Source: Methanocaldococcus infernus ME
GTDB taxonomy: Archaea; AGJL01; Methanococci; Methanococcales; Methanocaldococcaceae
NCBI RefSeq assembly: GCF_000092305.1
Contig: NC_014122.1
Coordinates: forward strand, 62,001 to 126,000
Reading direction: 5' to 3'
DNA length: 64,000 nucleotides
How positions within the stretch are numbered: the first letter of the stretch is position 1; each line of letters starts with the position of its first letter. Below are positions 19,452-29,542 of this stretch, in pieces. The position numbers were made by a program, and so were the translations under genes. The notes under the pieces are model-generated. The model worked only from the letters and a program-made list of their open reading frames with translations. It ran no database searches and was not told where the DNA came from.

Positions 19452-20654
19452 TCACCTCAACATTTTATAGAAAACTTCAGCCATCTTCTCCAAGCTCCCT
19501 ATCTTTATATGCTCATTTGGCTGATGAGCTGTTCCCTCTCCAATGCCCCAGACAGCTACATCATAACCTCTTTCCCTTAAAAAAGCTGCTACTGTTCCTC
19601 CACCCATCCCACAAACCTTAGGCTCAACATTTAAAACCTCTTTTATAGCTCTTTTTAGTTCTCTAACCACTAAGCTATCCTCCTTAGTAAAGTTAGGTTT
19701 CTCCAATTTTAATATTTCTCTTCTAACTCTTCCTTCACCACTTGAGTGTATTGGCTTGAAGTTATAGCCTTTTATAAAGTTATCTATCTCACTTATTATT
19801 TCTTCTATACTATAATCTGGAAGTATCCTACAATCAAAGACAACCTCAGTTTTCCCTGGGATTGTGTTAGGATTTGTAACTTTATTCTTAACAATTGTAG
19901 GCTCAAATGTAGAATACTCTGGAAGGAAAATATTATTTACTTTATTAAACTTACTATATAGCTCTTTATATAGCTTGTTTGAGAAGTCAAAGGCTACTAC
20001 ATTTGAATTAAACCCCTCCTCAGGAACACTTCCATGACACTGCTTTCCTTCAAAGATAAATTTTATCCATAAAATTCCCTTTTCTCCAATTTCTATATAA
20101 CTCCCATCCTCTGAGCTGAAGTCAGGAACTATGATTAGATCATTTTTATCAAAAATCTCTTTTTCAAAATTTAATAGATACTTTAAGCCATACTTACTAC
20201 CAGCTTCCTCATCAGAGACATAAATTAAAGATAAATTATATTTACTCTCTTTATCTTCTAAGAGCTTATCTAAGAGTAGGAGAGAAGAGACTATAGCTTT
20301 ATGGTTATCCTCTGCTCCTCTTCCATAGATCTTACCATCCTTTATAACTGGCTCATAAGGGTTTGTTTCCCAAAGGCTTAAATCTCCCTCTGGAACTGTG
20401 TCTAAGTGAGCTATGATATGTAAAGTCTTCTCTCTCCCAAAGTCTGCCTTGAAAACAATATTTGGCCTTAAAATTCCAAACTTGTCTATTGTATTGTATT
20501 CTTTTAACTCATAATCTTTAAAGTTATGCTTTTTTACTATCTCTATTAACTTTCTCTTAACATATTCTCCTTTTTCTTTCTCTCCTTCTCCACCAAAATA
20601 GGGATTTACAGACCTAATTTTTATCAAATCAGAGGCTAACTCAATAACATCCAT
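19452..20654 (-). CDS. M20-family metallopeptidase (ArgE/DapE/carboxypeptidase type)
   Basis: The ATG at 20654 follows a strong GGAGGAGAT site; an ORF extension to 20708 is not needed. The 400-aa protein has the M20 di-zinc motifs: IAHLDTVPEGD, YGRGAEDNHKA, YVSDEEAGS (catalytic Glu pair) and GTAHQPNEHI near the C-terminus, plus a dimerisation lid around 190-310. Members deacylate amino acids or cut dipeptides. Whether this is a succinyl-diaminopimelate desuccinylase, a lysine/arginine route enzyme or a peptidase is unclear. It probably heads the korDABC-marC-pscS transcript. Confidence 0.8.
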   Translation of the reverse strand: MDVIELASDLIKIRSVNPYFGGEGEKEKGEYVKRKLIEIVKKHNFKDYELKEYNTIDKFGILRPNIVFKADFGREKTLHIIAHLDTVPEGDLSLWETNPYEPVIKDGKIYGRGAEDNHKAIVSSLLLLDKLLEDKESKYNLSLIYVSDEEAGSKYGLKYLLNFEKEIFDKNDLIIVPDFSSEDGSYIEIGEKGILWIKFIFEGKQCHGSVPEEGFNSNVVAFDFSNKLYKELYSKFNKVNNIFLPEYSTFEPTIVKNKVTNPNTIPGKTEVVFDCRILPDYSIEEIISEIDNFIKGYNFKPIHSSGEGRVRREILKLEKPNFTKEDSLVVRELKRAIKEVLNVEPKVCGMGGGTVAAFLRERGYDVAVWGIGEGTAHQPNEHIKIGSLEKMAEVFYKMLR

Positions 20655-20748
20655 AATTATCTCCTCCAAAGGTATGTTGGAGAAAGGCATAAATATTTTA
20701 AGTTCCATAACAATAGAAGGAAATAACCTTCCTTGTTCCGGTGGTAGT

Positions 20749-20904
20749 ATGGGAGAGGATTACATCATATATGTAGTGTCAAACTTATTACTTAAAGGAT
20801 ATACAATGACTGAAAAGTTTTGCCCTTACTGTGGCTCTCCTTTAATGAGAAAAGAGGGAAAAGTATTCTGTCCAATCTGTGAGCCTATGGCTTTTCAGCA
20901 ATAA
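20749..20904 (+). CDS. Small zinc-ribbon protein, Sjogren/scleroderma autoantigen-like archaeal family
   Basis: The 51-aa protein runs from an ATG at 20749, eight bases after GGTGG. It has a helix followed by LLLKGYTMTEKFCPYCGSPL and a second CPIC pair, giving a four-cysteine zinc ribbon. The LLLKG-x-TM-x-CP-x-CGSPL pattern is that of the archaeal homologues of autoantigen p27. The longer frame from 20674 is not supported by a ribosome site. The last 20 bases overlap the convergent methyltransferase gene. Confidence 0.72.
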   Translation: MGEDYIIYVVSNLLLKGYTMTEKFCPYCGSPLMRKEGKVFCPICEPMAFQQ

Positions 20905-21715
20905 CTCCAAGAGCCTCTTTAACCCTCTTAATTTTAGTGAATCCAACCTTCCTCAACCTCTCCATAACCCCTTTTTGTAAATCCTTCCCTCTATACTTCT
21001 TCCCAGGATTCCCTACATAGTGAAATAATCTTCCACCACTCTTTAGAATTCTAAACAACTCTCTATAAAACCCTTCACTGTAAAGATGGCCAGCTAAGCT
21101 AAATCTTGGAGGATCATGGATAATAACACTAAACTCCTCATCTGAAAATTTCTTCACAACATCAAAGGCATCCCCTAAGATAACTTTAATATCTCCCTTG
21201 AATAGCTCTTCACTGTAAGGATTTATCTTAGCCAACTCTAAGACATTAGGATTTTTTTCTATTGTCACCACTTCTCCTCCTCTTTTATAAGCCTCTATAG
21301 CTGTATATCCCAAGCCCATACAAGTATCTAAAACCTTCTCTCCCTTTCTAACCCCAACTGAATTTATCTTATTTAGGGTGTCTTCATAGGGGTTAAGCTC
21401 TTTAGTCCTATGCATCCTTATACCATTAATCTCTATGGTTGGTGGAATGGTAGGAACTAACTTATAATAGCCATCCTTAGCTATAGCTGCCTTATAAACT
21501 CTACCCTCCTTAATAAAGTAGACACAATTATCTTTAGCTATCTTCTTTAAAATCTCCTTTTCCACTTCTCCCTCTGGAAATATAGCTTTGTCTTCCTTTA
21601 AAAAGACTTTCTCTTTTCTATTATCTTTATATAAATTTAGATTAACCTCTATAACCTCCTTTTTTCCCATAGCTTTTAATATCTCTTCAGCCAATGAAGG
21701 AGTTAAATAGTTCAT
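20885..21715 (-). CDS. SAM-dependent methyltransferase, archaeal COG2521 type
   Basis: The 276-aa protein has an N-terminal archaeal domain with PTIEINGIRMHRTKELNPYEDT and a class I methyltransferase core: VLDTCMGLGYTAIEA (motif I), VVTIEKNP, GDAFDVV and the catalytic-loop IHDPPRF (D-P-P-R, as in N-methyltransferases). The C-terminus GGRLFHYVGNPGKKYRGKD is cited in outline. DPPR suggests nucleic-acid amino methylation, but the substrate is unknown. Its start is only 12 bp from the divergent CobZ-like gene. Confidence 0.75.
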   Translation of the reverse strand: MNYLTPSLAEEILKAMGKKEVIEVNLNLYKDNRKEKVFLKEDKAIFPEGEVEKEILKKIAKDNCVYFIKEGRVYKAAIAKDGYYKLVPTIPPTIEINGIRMHRTKELNPYEDTLNKINSVGVRKGEKVLDTCMGLGYTAIEAYKRGGEVVTIEKNPNVLELAKINPYSEELFKGDIKVILGDAFDVVKKFSDEEFSVIIHDPPRFSLAGHLYSEGFYRELFRILKSGGRLFHYVGNPGKKYRGKDLQKGVMERLRKVGFTKIKRVKEALGVIAEKP

Positions 21716-21717
21716 AA

Positions 21718-21725
21718 GTGATCAC
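21718..21725. promoter_or_regulatory. Palindromic GTGATCAC acting as Shine-Dalgarno in both directions
   Basis: Between the divergent start codons at 21715 (minus) and 21728 (plus) lie only 12 bases, with GTGATCAC in the centre and two bases on each side. Read on either strand it supplies GTGAT just before an ATG. No promoter fits in the gap, so each leader must begin inside the other gene. Confidence 0.6.
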
Positions 21726-21727
21726 AG

Positions 21728-22132
21728 ATGAACATTTTGGAGAAGATAAATATTAGCTTAGATAACTTGGTTGAGAGTGCTGTCTCTCTCTATGTGGGTG
21801 AGGAAGATATAAAGATTGTGAAAAATAAGGTTAGGGAGGTTATGAAAAAAGAGCTTGAGAATCCTAATACTTACTTACTAATAATGGCTGCCTACCTCTT
21901 AGATAGGGAGATAGAGATGGAAGATTTAAACTATATCTATGCTGATGAAGTTATAGGCTTGGCTATAGCCAATGAGATAGCTGGGACTAAAGGAATCTTT
22001 AACTTTAGATTTTATGATAAGCATAAGCCAGGGGTTATAGGAGAGTTGGATAAAAAAGGATACATCTTTTTAGATGATGCCATAGCTGGCTTTATTGCTG
22101 GCTGTATGAGTAAGGCTTTGGCTCCCAGATGA
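21728..22132 (+). CDS. CobZ/PgpA-related phosphatase (probable alpha-ribazole phosphatase)
   Basis: The 134-aa protein has the COG1267-like pattern [30 protein letters not shown], cited in outline, and ends [17 protein letters not shown]. The conserved D, E and R/K/D residues of the PgpA/CobZ fold are visible. In methanogens CobZ removes phosphate from alpha-ribazole-5'-phosphate in cobamide assembly. The absence of clear membrane segments favours CobZ over a lipid phosphatase. The final 41 bases overlap moeA antisense. Confidence 0.65.
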   Translation: MNILEKINISLDNLVESAVSLYVGEEDIKIVKNKVREVMKKELENPNTYLLIMAAYLLDREIEMEDLNYIYADEVIGLAIANEIAGTKGIFNFRFYDKHKPGVIGELDKKGYIFLDDAIAGFIAGCMSKALAPR

Positions 22133-23945
22133 TAGAGCCAGTATCTTCTAACTTTTTAAATGGTAAATTAACCTTTTTTAAGGTTTCAATGAACTTCTTA
22201 ACCTCTTTTTTGTCAAAGCTCTCTTTATTTATTAGAAAGTCATAGTGCTCTTCAGCAAGAGGAATAAACTTTAACCCATATCTCTCAGCTAAGGGCTTTA
22301 TACATAAGCCAATATCAGCCTTTCCCATGGTTACAGCTGAGGCTACAGCTGAATGAGTCTTAGCCTCAATATTGTATCCCTTAATTTTGCTCTTCTCTAT
22401 CTTATTATCCTTTAAGAACTTGTCAAATAATATCCTTGTCCCAGAACCCTTATTTCTATTTATAAACCTTAGATTGTAAATATTCTTTATAATATCTTCT
22501 ATTGAGTTAATATCCTCTCTCTTAGTTACAAAACCTTGCTCTCTCACATAGCCCCTAACAAGAAGAGCATTATCAACCCTATATTTTTCTAAGAAGGGAA
22601 TGTTATATCCTAAATTCTCATCCAATAAGTGAATCCCAGCTATGTCAGCCTCTCCTCTTTTAATTGCAAATATTCCCCCTAAAGAGCCAGTATTAACTGT
22701 CTTAGCCTTAATATTTCCCTCCTTTAATATTATGTCAATGCCTATACAGTGACTTCCTATAATATTTAACTTGTCAGATAAGCTACTGAATAGATGAACC
22801 TCAACCTCTTCATCTTCTAAGATCTCTTTATTCTCCTCTATAACAATGTAGCCATCAGCATCTGATAGTGAAGTTATAGAGCCACTATCCTTATTTACTG
22901 GATAGGCTGAGTTTCCAACTATAACCACTGGTAAAAACTCAGTTCTTCCCTTTGCTGAAATATACCTTCCTCTAAACTTAGCCTTTATCCTACTCTTACT
23001 TAAACCAAAGAGAGCATCAAAGACTGTTAAGCATGATGTTGGATATCCTGGAAGGCCTATAACTAACTTCTCCCCAATCTTTCCTATAATGGTTGGCTTT
23101 CCTGGCTTAATCTTAATACCATGTATTAATATCTCTCCACCCAACTCTTTTATAGCCCTCTCTGTCAAGTCTCCAACTCCTGCTGAGGTTCCTCCACTTA
23201 GTAAGATGATGTCACAATCTAAGCCCTCTTTAATTTTCTCCTTTATCTCCTCTAAATCATCTTTAGCTATCCCTAAGATTTTATAGCTATGCCCTAAGCT
23301 CTCTATATAGCTGGCCAAGGTGTAAGTATTTATATCATAAATTTTTCCTTTCTCTAACTTTTTTCCAAGCTCTTGAATCTCATTTCCTGTTGAAATTATG
23401 GCAAATCTTAATCTTTTATAGACTTTAACTTTCTCTCTCCCAATAGCTGCTAAAACCCCTATCTCCCTTGGAGTTAATAGAGTTCCTTCCCTTAGAACAA
23501 GTTCTCCAACCATTACATCTGATCCAGTAAATTGAATATTCTCCATAGGAGCTACAGGCTTAAAGATCTTAACATTCTCTCCTTCTCTTTCAGTATATTC
23601 AACCATCACAACAGCATTAGCTCCTTTTGGAATTATTGCTCCTGTAGCTATCTCTACAGCCTCTCCCTCTTTAACTTCAATATCCTTTATCTCTCCAGCC
23701 TTTATAGAGCCAATAACTCTTAACTCTACAGGATTGTCTTCATCAGCTCCATAGGTGTCTTCAGCCCTAACAGCATAGCCATCCATCTTAGCCCTGTCAT
23801 ATGGAGGAACATCTATATCAGAGAAGACATCTTCAGCTAAAACTCTATTTAAGCTCTCTAAGATATAAAGCTCTTCAGTATCTTTTAAAAACTCTTTAAC
23901 AATATTTTTAGCATTCTCCAAGCTCTCCAATTTTAAAAATCTCAT
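22092..23945 (-). CDS. moeA: Molybdopterin molybdenumtransferase MoeA fused to a periplasmic-binding-like domain
   Basis: The 617-aa protein starts at ATG 23945 (GTGAT upstream). Residues 1-400 are Moe[41 protein letters not shown], and the active-site [15 protein letters not shown], each cited as outline. Residues 400-617 form a PBP-like module with [15 protein letters not shown] and GKADIGLCI, as found in archaeal and some bacterial MoeA fusions. It inserts Mo or W into molybdopterin, needed for formylmethanofuran dehydrogenase. The C-terminal module may sense the metal or ligand; this is inferred. Confidence 0.9.
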   Translation of the reverse strand: MRFLKLESLENAKNIVKEFLKDTEELYILESLNRVLAEDVFSDIDVPPYDRAKMDGYAVRAEDTYGADEDNPVELRVIGSIKAGEIKDIEVKEGEAVEIATGAIIPKGANAVVMVEYTEREGENVKIFKPVAPMENIQFTGSDVMVGELVLREGTLLTPREIGVLAAIGREKVKVYKRLRFAIISTGNEIQELGKKLEKGKIYDINTYTLASYIESLGHSYKILGIAKDDLEEIKEKIKEGLDCDIILLSGGTSAGVGDLTERAIKELGGEILIHGIKIKPGKPTIIGKIGEKLVIGLPGYPTSCLTVFDALFGLSKSRIKAKFRGRYISAKGRTEFLPVVIVGNSAYPVNKDSGSITSLSDADGYIVIEENKEILEDEEVEVHLFSSLSDKLNIIGSHCIGIDIILKEGNIKAKTVNTGSLGGIFAIKRGEADIAGIHLLDENLGYNIPFLEKYRVDNALLVRGYVREQGFVTKREDINSIEDIIKNIYNLRFINRNKGSGTRILFDKFLKDNKIEKSKIKGYNIEAKTHSAVASAVTMGKADIGLCIKPLAERYGLKFIPLAEEHYDFLINKESFDKKEVKKFIETLKKVNLPFKKLEDTGSIIWEPKPYSYSQQ

Positions 23946-23971
23946 GTATATCACAAAAAAATAGTAAAAAT

Positions 23972-24961
<990 letters not shown>

Positions 24962-24973
24962 TCAACCACCTCT

Positions 24974-25471
24974 CTATAGTATTATCTCTCTATATGCTTT
25001 CTCTTTTGTGTCTAAGATTCCTATAGTGGCTTCTCCAGTTAGATAGCCACAACACTCTCCTGGGTTTATAATTAAAGTGTTGTTGTAAGTTTCAAACAAC
25101 TTCTTATGAGTATGGCCATAAACAACAACATCATAGAGTCCAGAGTTTATAGCCAAGTCTAAAACTTCTTTATAGTGTCCATGAGTTATAAAAAACTTTA
25201 GACCATCTATCTCTATTGAGTGGAAATCTGAAATTATATTTTTGTCATCTATATCCAAGAGCCACTCTTTTAACTTCTCCCTCTCTCCATCATTGTTACC
25301 ATAGACAGCTATGATGTTAGAGTTTAACTCCTTAAACTCCTTTATAACAAAGAGGCTAACAAAGTCACCACAGTGAATAACCAAATCAACCTCTTCATCA
25401 TTGAAAATACTTATAGCCTTTCTTATATTGGGAAGATGGTCATGAGTATCTCCCAATATCCCTATCTTCAC
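24974..25471 (-). CDS. Metallophosphoesterase, YfcE/MJ0936 family
   Basis: The 165-aa protein is a compact calcineurin-like phosphodiesterase: GDTHDHLPNI, VIHCGDFVS, VYGNNDGE, ITHGH and VVYGHTHKK provide the two-metal site. This matches the characterised M. jannaschii MJ0936-type phosphodiesterase in length and motifs. The natural substrate is unknown. Its start overlaps the hisD stop by four bases. Confidence 0.88.
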   Translation of the reverse strand: MKIGILGDTHDHLPNIRKAISIFNDEEVDLVIHCGDFVSLFVIKEFKELNSNIIAVYGNNDGEREKLKEWLLDIDDKNIISDFHSIEIDGLKFFITHGHYKEVLDLAINSGLYDVVVYGHTHKKLFETYNNTLIINPGECCGYLTGEATIGILDTKEKAYREIIL

Positions 25472-26748
25472 TCTCTCAACCTCCTTCTAACAGCTTCTGC
25501 ATGCATCTTTAACCCTTCAGCTTCAGCTAAGGTAATTACAACATCTTTTATATTTCTCAATGCTTCCTTATCAAACTTTTGATATGTAATTTTCTTTAAA
25601 AAGGTTTCAACATTTAAGCCAGAGGAACATCTTGAGAAACCTGAGGTTGGTAAAACATGGTTGGTTCCAGAGGCATAGTCTCCTATAGGGACTGGGGAAT
25701 ACTCTCCTAAAAAGATGGAGCCAGCACTCTCTATTTTCTCTAAAATTTTCTCTGGCTCTCTAACAAAGAGCTCAAGGTGTTCAGGAGCATATTCATTGCT
25801 AAATTTTATTAAATCTTCAAGCTCTCCATAAAGTATAGCCAAGTTTTTTAAAGCTTCCTTAATAATCTCCTTTCTCTCATCTATATCTTTTAATATCTTC
25901 TCCAACTCCCTCTTAACCTCTTCTGCCTTCTCTCTTGAAGTTAAAAGAGCTACACATGAGGCATTTGGATCATGTTCAGCCTGAGCTAAGAGATCAAGGG
26001 CTATATAGTTAGGGTTAGAGAACTCATCCCCAATAATTAAAACCTCCGATGGACCAGCTAAGAAGTCTATATTTACTTCACCATAAACCAACTTCTTAGC
26101 CAGAGTGACATAAATATTCCCTGGGCCTACAATAATATCAACCTTTGGAATACTTTCAGTTCCATAGGCCAATGCTCCAATTGCCTGAACTCCACCAACT
26201 TTATAAATGCCATTAACTTTAACCAAATCTCCAGCTATTAGTGTTGCAGCATTCCCCTTTCCCTCAGGAGTTGGAGGAGAAGTTATATAGATCTCTTTAC
26301 AGCCAGCAACCTTAGCAGGGATGGTAGTCATGAGAACAGTTGAAGGATAAAAGGCTCTTCCTCCTGGCACATAACAGCCAACCTTTTCAATAGCTCTAAC
26401 AATTTGCCCTAAAACTCCATTTCTCTCAACTCTCAACTCTTTTATATTCTTCAATTGCTCTTTATGGAAATAGTATATATTCTCCTTAGCCCTTTCAAGA
26501 GCTTCCACAACTTTATAATCCACCTTATTGTAAGCTTCTTCAATCTCCTCTCTTGAAACTTTAAAGTCTTCAATCTCAACCTTATCAAAGAGTTTAGTAT
26601 AATATCTTAAAGCCTCATCTCCCTTCTCTCTCACATCCCTAAGAATTTTAACCACTGAGTCAAAGATATTATCAAAGTTTGCCTTATTTCTATTAATTAT
26701 TCTTTCTCTTTCCTCCTTTGTAAGCTCATATAAGCTTTTAAAAATCAT
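25468..26748 (-). CDS. hisD: Histidinol dehydrogenase
   Basis: The 426-aa enzyme carries out the last two oxidations of histidine synthesis, using NAD and a zinc. Seen are VPGGRAFYPSTVLMTTIPA, VGPGNIYVTLAKK, DFLAGPSEVL, AEHDPNA and the C-terminal EHLEL and GDYASGTNHVLPT segments with the zinc ligands and catalytic histidines. Length is normal. GAGGGA precedes the ATG. It is the only his gene in the window. Confidence 0.95.
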   Translation of the reverse strand: MIFKSLYELTKEERERIINRNKANFDNIFDSVVKILRDVREKGDEALRYYTKLFDKVEIEDFKVSREEIEEAYNKVDYKVVEALERAKENIYYFHKEQLKNIKELRVERNGVLGQIVRAIEKVGCYVPGGRAFYPSTVLMTTIPAKVAGCKEIYITSPPTPEGKGNAATLIAGDLVKVNGIYKVGGVQAIGALAYGTESIPKVDIIVGPGNIYVTLAKKLVYGEVNIDFLAGPSEVLIIGDEFSNPNYIALDLLAQAEHDPNASCVALLTSREKAEEVKRELEKILKDIDERKEIIKEALKNLAILYGELEDLIKFSNEYAPEHLELFVREPEKILEKIESAGSIFLGEYSPVPIGDYASGTNHVLPTSGFSRCSSGLNVETFLKKITYQKFDKEALRNIKDVVITLAEAEGLKMHAEAVRRRLRE

Positions 26749-26760
26749 CTTTTCCCTCTT

Positions 26761-27888
26761 TTAGCTCTTTAATATCTTGAACAGTGAAAAGCCCATTATT
26801 AGGGAGAAGAGTGAAACAACCTTATACATCTCTCCTATTCCTATTACATTAGCTATAGCTCCAAAGAATAGGGAGCCAAACATGAAGCCAAAGTTTAATG
26901 AAGTGGTAAAGAGACCTAAACCCTCTCCTCTTCTCTCAATAGGGATTAAGTTGGCTACATAAGACATTAGAGAGGTTGATATTAAGCTTGAACCAATAGC
27001 CTGAAGGATGAGGGAGAGCATTATTTTATAAAAGTTATCTGCTAAGGAGAGGTAGAAGAAGCCTAAGCTTACTAAGAGTAGACCAACAATAATAATGTTA
27101 AGTCCATACTTATCATACAAACTTCCCAACTTCCTCTGTAGAAGGGCTGATATAATATTTGTAAAGGCTATTAAAAAACCACTGCCATCTAACCCTATTC
27201 CAAACCTGTAGGCATAGATGGTTAGGAAAACTATAACTGAAGAGTTTCCCATTAAAATTACTGTGTTAAAAATAAAAGGGATTAAAAACTTTTTATTCTT
27301 AAGGTAGAGCTTTAAATTAATTCCTCTACTCTTGTTTTTAAATTTAATATCTCTCAACTTAAAATAGCTTAAAATTGATGCCAAAATTCCTAAGAAGCCA
27401 CAAAAATAGAATGGAGCTTTAATGCTAAAATGCTCAGCTAAGAAACCTCCAATGATAGGACCAACTCCAAAGCCCATGCCTATGGCTGAATTAAAAAATC
27501 CCATATACTGGCCCATCTTCTCCTTTGGAGCTATGGCTGAGATGTAAGAGCCTGCTATTGGAGTTACAAAGGCTGAAAAGACTCCAGTAAAGAATCTTAC
27601 AATCAAGAGTTCAAAGATGTTAGAGACAAAGTTGTAAAAAAAGGTAGTTAATCCATAAAAGAATGTTCCTAAAGTGAGAAAAAGCTTTTTTCCATAGATG
27701 TCTGAGAGGTGTCCAGCAGGGATCTGTGTTATTGTCCTTGCTATCATAAAGATAGAGAAGATGAGAGCAACTTGAAAGTTATTAGCCCCTAAGGTTTTTG
27801 CATAAAAAGATAAAATAGGGGCTATAAGGCCAATCCCCAACATTGTGGTGAAGGTTACTATCCAGATGACATAAGCTTCACTCTTCAT
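26761..27888 (-). CDS. Major facilitator superfamily transporter
   Basis: The 375-aa protein has about twelve hydrophobic segments. The MFS signature loop reads GHLSDIYGKKLF after helix 2, and GRMG-like YMGFFNSAIGMGFGVGPIIGG resembles drug/H+ antiporter motif C. It is encoded directly after the NEW3 surface protein, RND half-transporter and MarR-like regulator, which suggests export of a drug-like or lipid compound; the substrate is not known. GGAAGGAGA precedes the ATG. Confidence 0.85.
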   Translation of the reverse strand: MKSEAYVIWIVTFTTMLGIGLIAPILSFYAKTLGANNFQVALIFSIFMIARTITQIPAGHLSDIYGKKLFLTLGTFFYGLTTFFYNFVSNIFELLIVRFFTGVFSAFVTPIAGSYISAIAPKEKMGQYMGFFNSAIGMGFGVGPIIGGFLAEHFSIKAPFYFCGFLGILASILSYFKLRDIKFKNKSRGINLKLYLKNKKFLIPFIFNTVILMGNSSVIVFLTIYAYRFGIGLDGSGFLIAFTNIISALLQRKLGSLYDKYGLNIIIVGLLLVSLGFFYLSLADNFYKIMLSLILQAIGSSLISTSLMSYVANLIPIERRGEGLGLFTTSLNFGFMFGSLFFGAIANVIGIGEMYKVVSLFSLIMGFSLFKILKS

Positions 27889-29533
27889 TCTCCTTCCTCT
27901 TTCTTAACAATTTATAACCTCCTATAACTACAGCTAAGATTATAACAACTAAGCCTAAGATGTAAAGAATGTTGGAGCTTGAGCCTCTCTTTACATTTAA
28001 GATAATTGGCTCTTGATAGACATAGACATTATCATCTCCCTGATCAGGGTCTCCAGCACATCTTATTTCTAAAGTAATTCTATAAGGCTTAGAGATAGCG
28101 TTTTTGTCAACACTCACCACTAAAGCTCCAACTCCTGTCTGGTTTGGATAGAGGGTTCCTATTGTGTCAGATTTCTGTGGATAGTCAAAAGGCTGACCAG
28201 AGGTTTTTATAGCTGAAATTCTAACCCTAATAGCTTTTTCATTTCCAATATTTTTTATTTTTATTTTTATTGTGTTGTCCTTTCCAGCACTAACATTAAA
28301 TTCCTTTGTAAGAATTTCAAATAGTGGCTTAGGCTTTATGTAAATATCTATATACTCAAGTTCCTTATGCTTGTTATTCTCTGGATCTAAGTAAGAGATT
28401 TCTAAAGGTAACTTATAGTGCTTAGCTTCAGCATACTTATCCACATCTATATAAAAAGAAACTGTCCTTATAGCTCCTGGTAAGAGGTTACCAATTCCTT
28501 TAAAGTTACAATTACTCCAGCTATCTCTAAAAGGCTCTTGAGTTATCAACTTTAACTTCACATCCTTAGCTTCAGCATGTCCATTATTTGCTATAGTTAC
28601 ATCAATCCTTACATAACTGTCTCCAGGCTTAATTTCCTTTGGAGATGTGACAACATTACTTACATCTAAGATAATATCTCCCTTAACATAGGCTCCAACA
28701 TATAATAACTCAGCTCTCTTAACTCCACTCTCATCAGTCCAAGTAATAACAATTGGTAAAGGATAACTTCCTTCAAATGTCTTAGGAGATGTGTAGAGCT
28801 TAACTAACACTGTTCTACTCTCACCAGGTTTTAAAGTTGGAATATAAAATTTAGACTCTCCAACTGGGTAAATTAAGGAAAAGTTTAATGGAATTGGAGT
28901 AGGAACTATCTCTCTATTATTCTCAGAGATGGTTGTTGAATAAACCACTGTAGTCTTTGAATAACTTCCAACTTCTTCAGTCTCCAACCTATAACCAACA
29001 TAGACAGAGACATCTTTAGCCTTTCCTTTCCCAGCATTTTTAATAGTTAGGGGAACAACCATAGTTTTAGCTGGCACTAAGGAGAAGTTTCCACTAACTA
29101 TAAAGTTGGCTTCACCATAAACAGGAAGGTAGAAAATTTTTGAGTAATTGTAATAATATTTGTCTCCACTATCTTTATTTACTAAGTAGTAAGAAACATG
29201 AATCTTTATTTTATACTCTCCAGACTCAGCATTTTCATTGACATGTAGCTTAAAATAGGCTACATAGCTCTCTCCACTATCTAACTGATCAACTACACAA
29301 ACTCCCTTTTTAGGGTTTACTTGCTTAAGCTCAAATGGATAGTAAGGCTCAATAGAAATTATTAAATTTCTAATCTCATAGTTATCATTGTAGTTATCAT
29401 TATAAACCTTAACCCAGAGATCAACATCATCTCCTGGGTGTATAACCTTTGGATTATACTCTGGCTCAAATATTTGTAGAGCTAAGGCTGAAGGTAGGAG
29501 AAGGAGTAGGAAAGCTACTAAATATTTTCTCAT
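27878..29533 (-). CDS. Secreted, membrane-anchored NEW3/S-layer-like protein (COG1361 type)
   Basis: The 551-aa protein has a Sec signal (MRKYLVAFLLLLLPSALAL), then repeats of an Ig-like NEW3 fold recognisable by recurring 'AxVxxVKLKLITxEP', 'LxPGExRTVxV' and 'HAEAKDVxV' patterns (about residues 20-140, 145-270, 285-400 and 405-500). A single C-terminal membrane helix (about 518-540) is followed by KRKENEE. It should display the repeats outside the cell. The neighbours suggest a link to the RND half-transporter, as a surface partner. Confidence 0.8.
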   Translation of the reverse strand: MRKYLVAFLLLLLPSALALQIFEPEYNPKVIHPGDDVDLWVKVYNDNYNDNYEIRNLIISIEPYYPFELKQVNPKKGVCVVDQLDSGESYVAYFKLHVNENAESGEYKIKIHVSYYLVNKDSGDKYYYNYSKIFYLPVYGEANFIVSGNFSLVPAKTMVVPLTIKNAGKGKAKDVSVYVGYRLETEEVGSYSKTTVVYSTTISENNREIVPTPIPLNFSLIYPVGESKFYIPTLKPGESRTVLVKLYTSPKTFEGSYPLPIVITWTDESGVKRAELLYVGAYVKGDIILDVSNVVTSPKEIKPGDSYVRIDVTIANNGHAEAKDVKLKLITQEPFRDSWSNCNFKGIGNLLPGAIRTVSFYIDVDKYAEAKHYKLPLEISYLDPENNKHKELEYIDIYIKPKPLFEILTKEFNVSAGKDNTIKIKIKNIGNEKAIRVRISAIKTSGQPFDYPQKSDTIGTLYPNQTGVGALVVSVDKNAISKPYRITLEIRCAGDPDQGDDNVYVYQEPIILNVKRGSSSNILYILGLVVIILAVVIGGYKLLRKRKENEE

Positions 29534-29542
29534 TATCTCACC

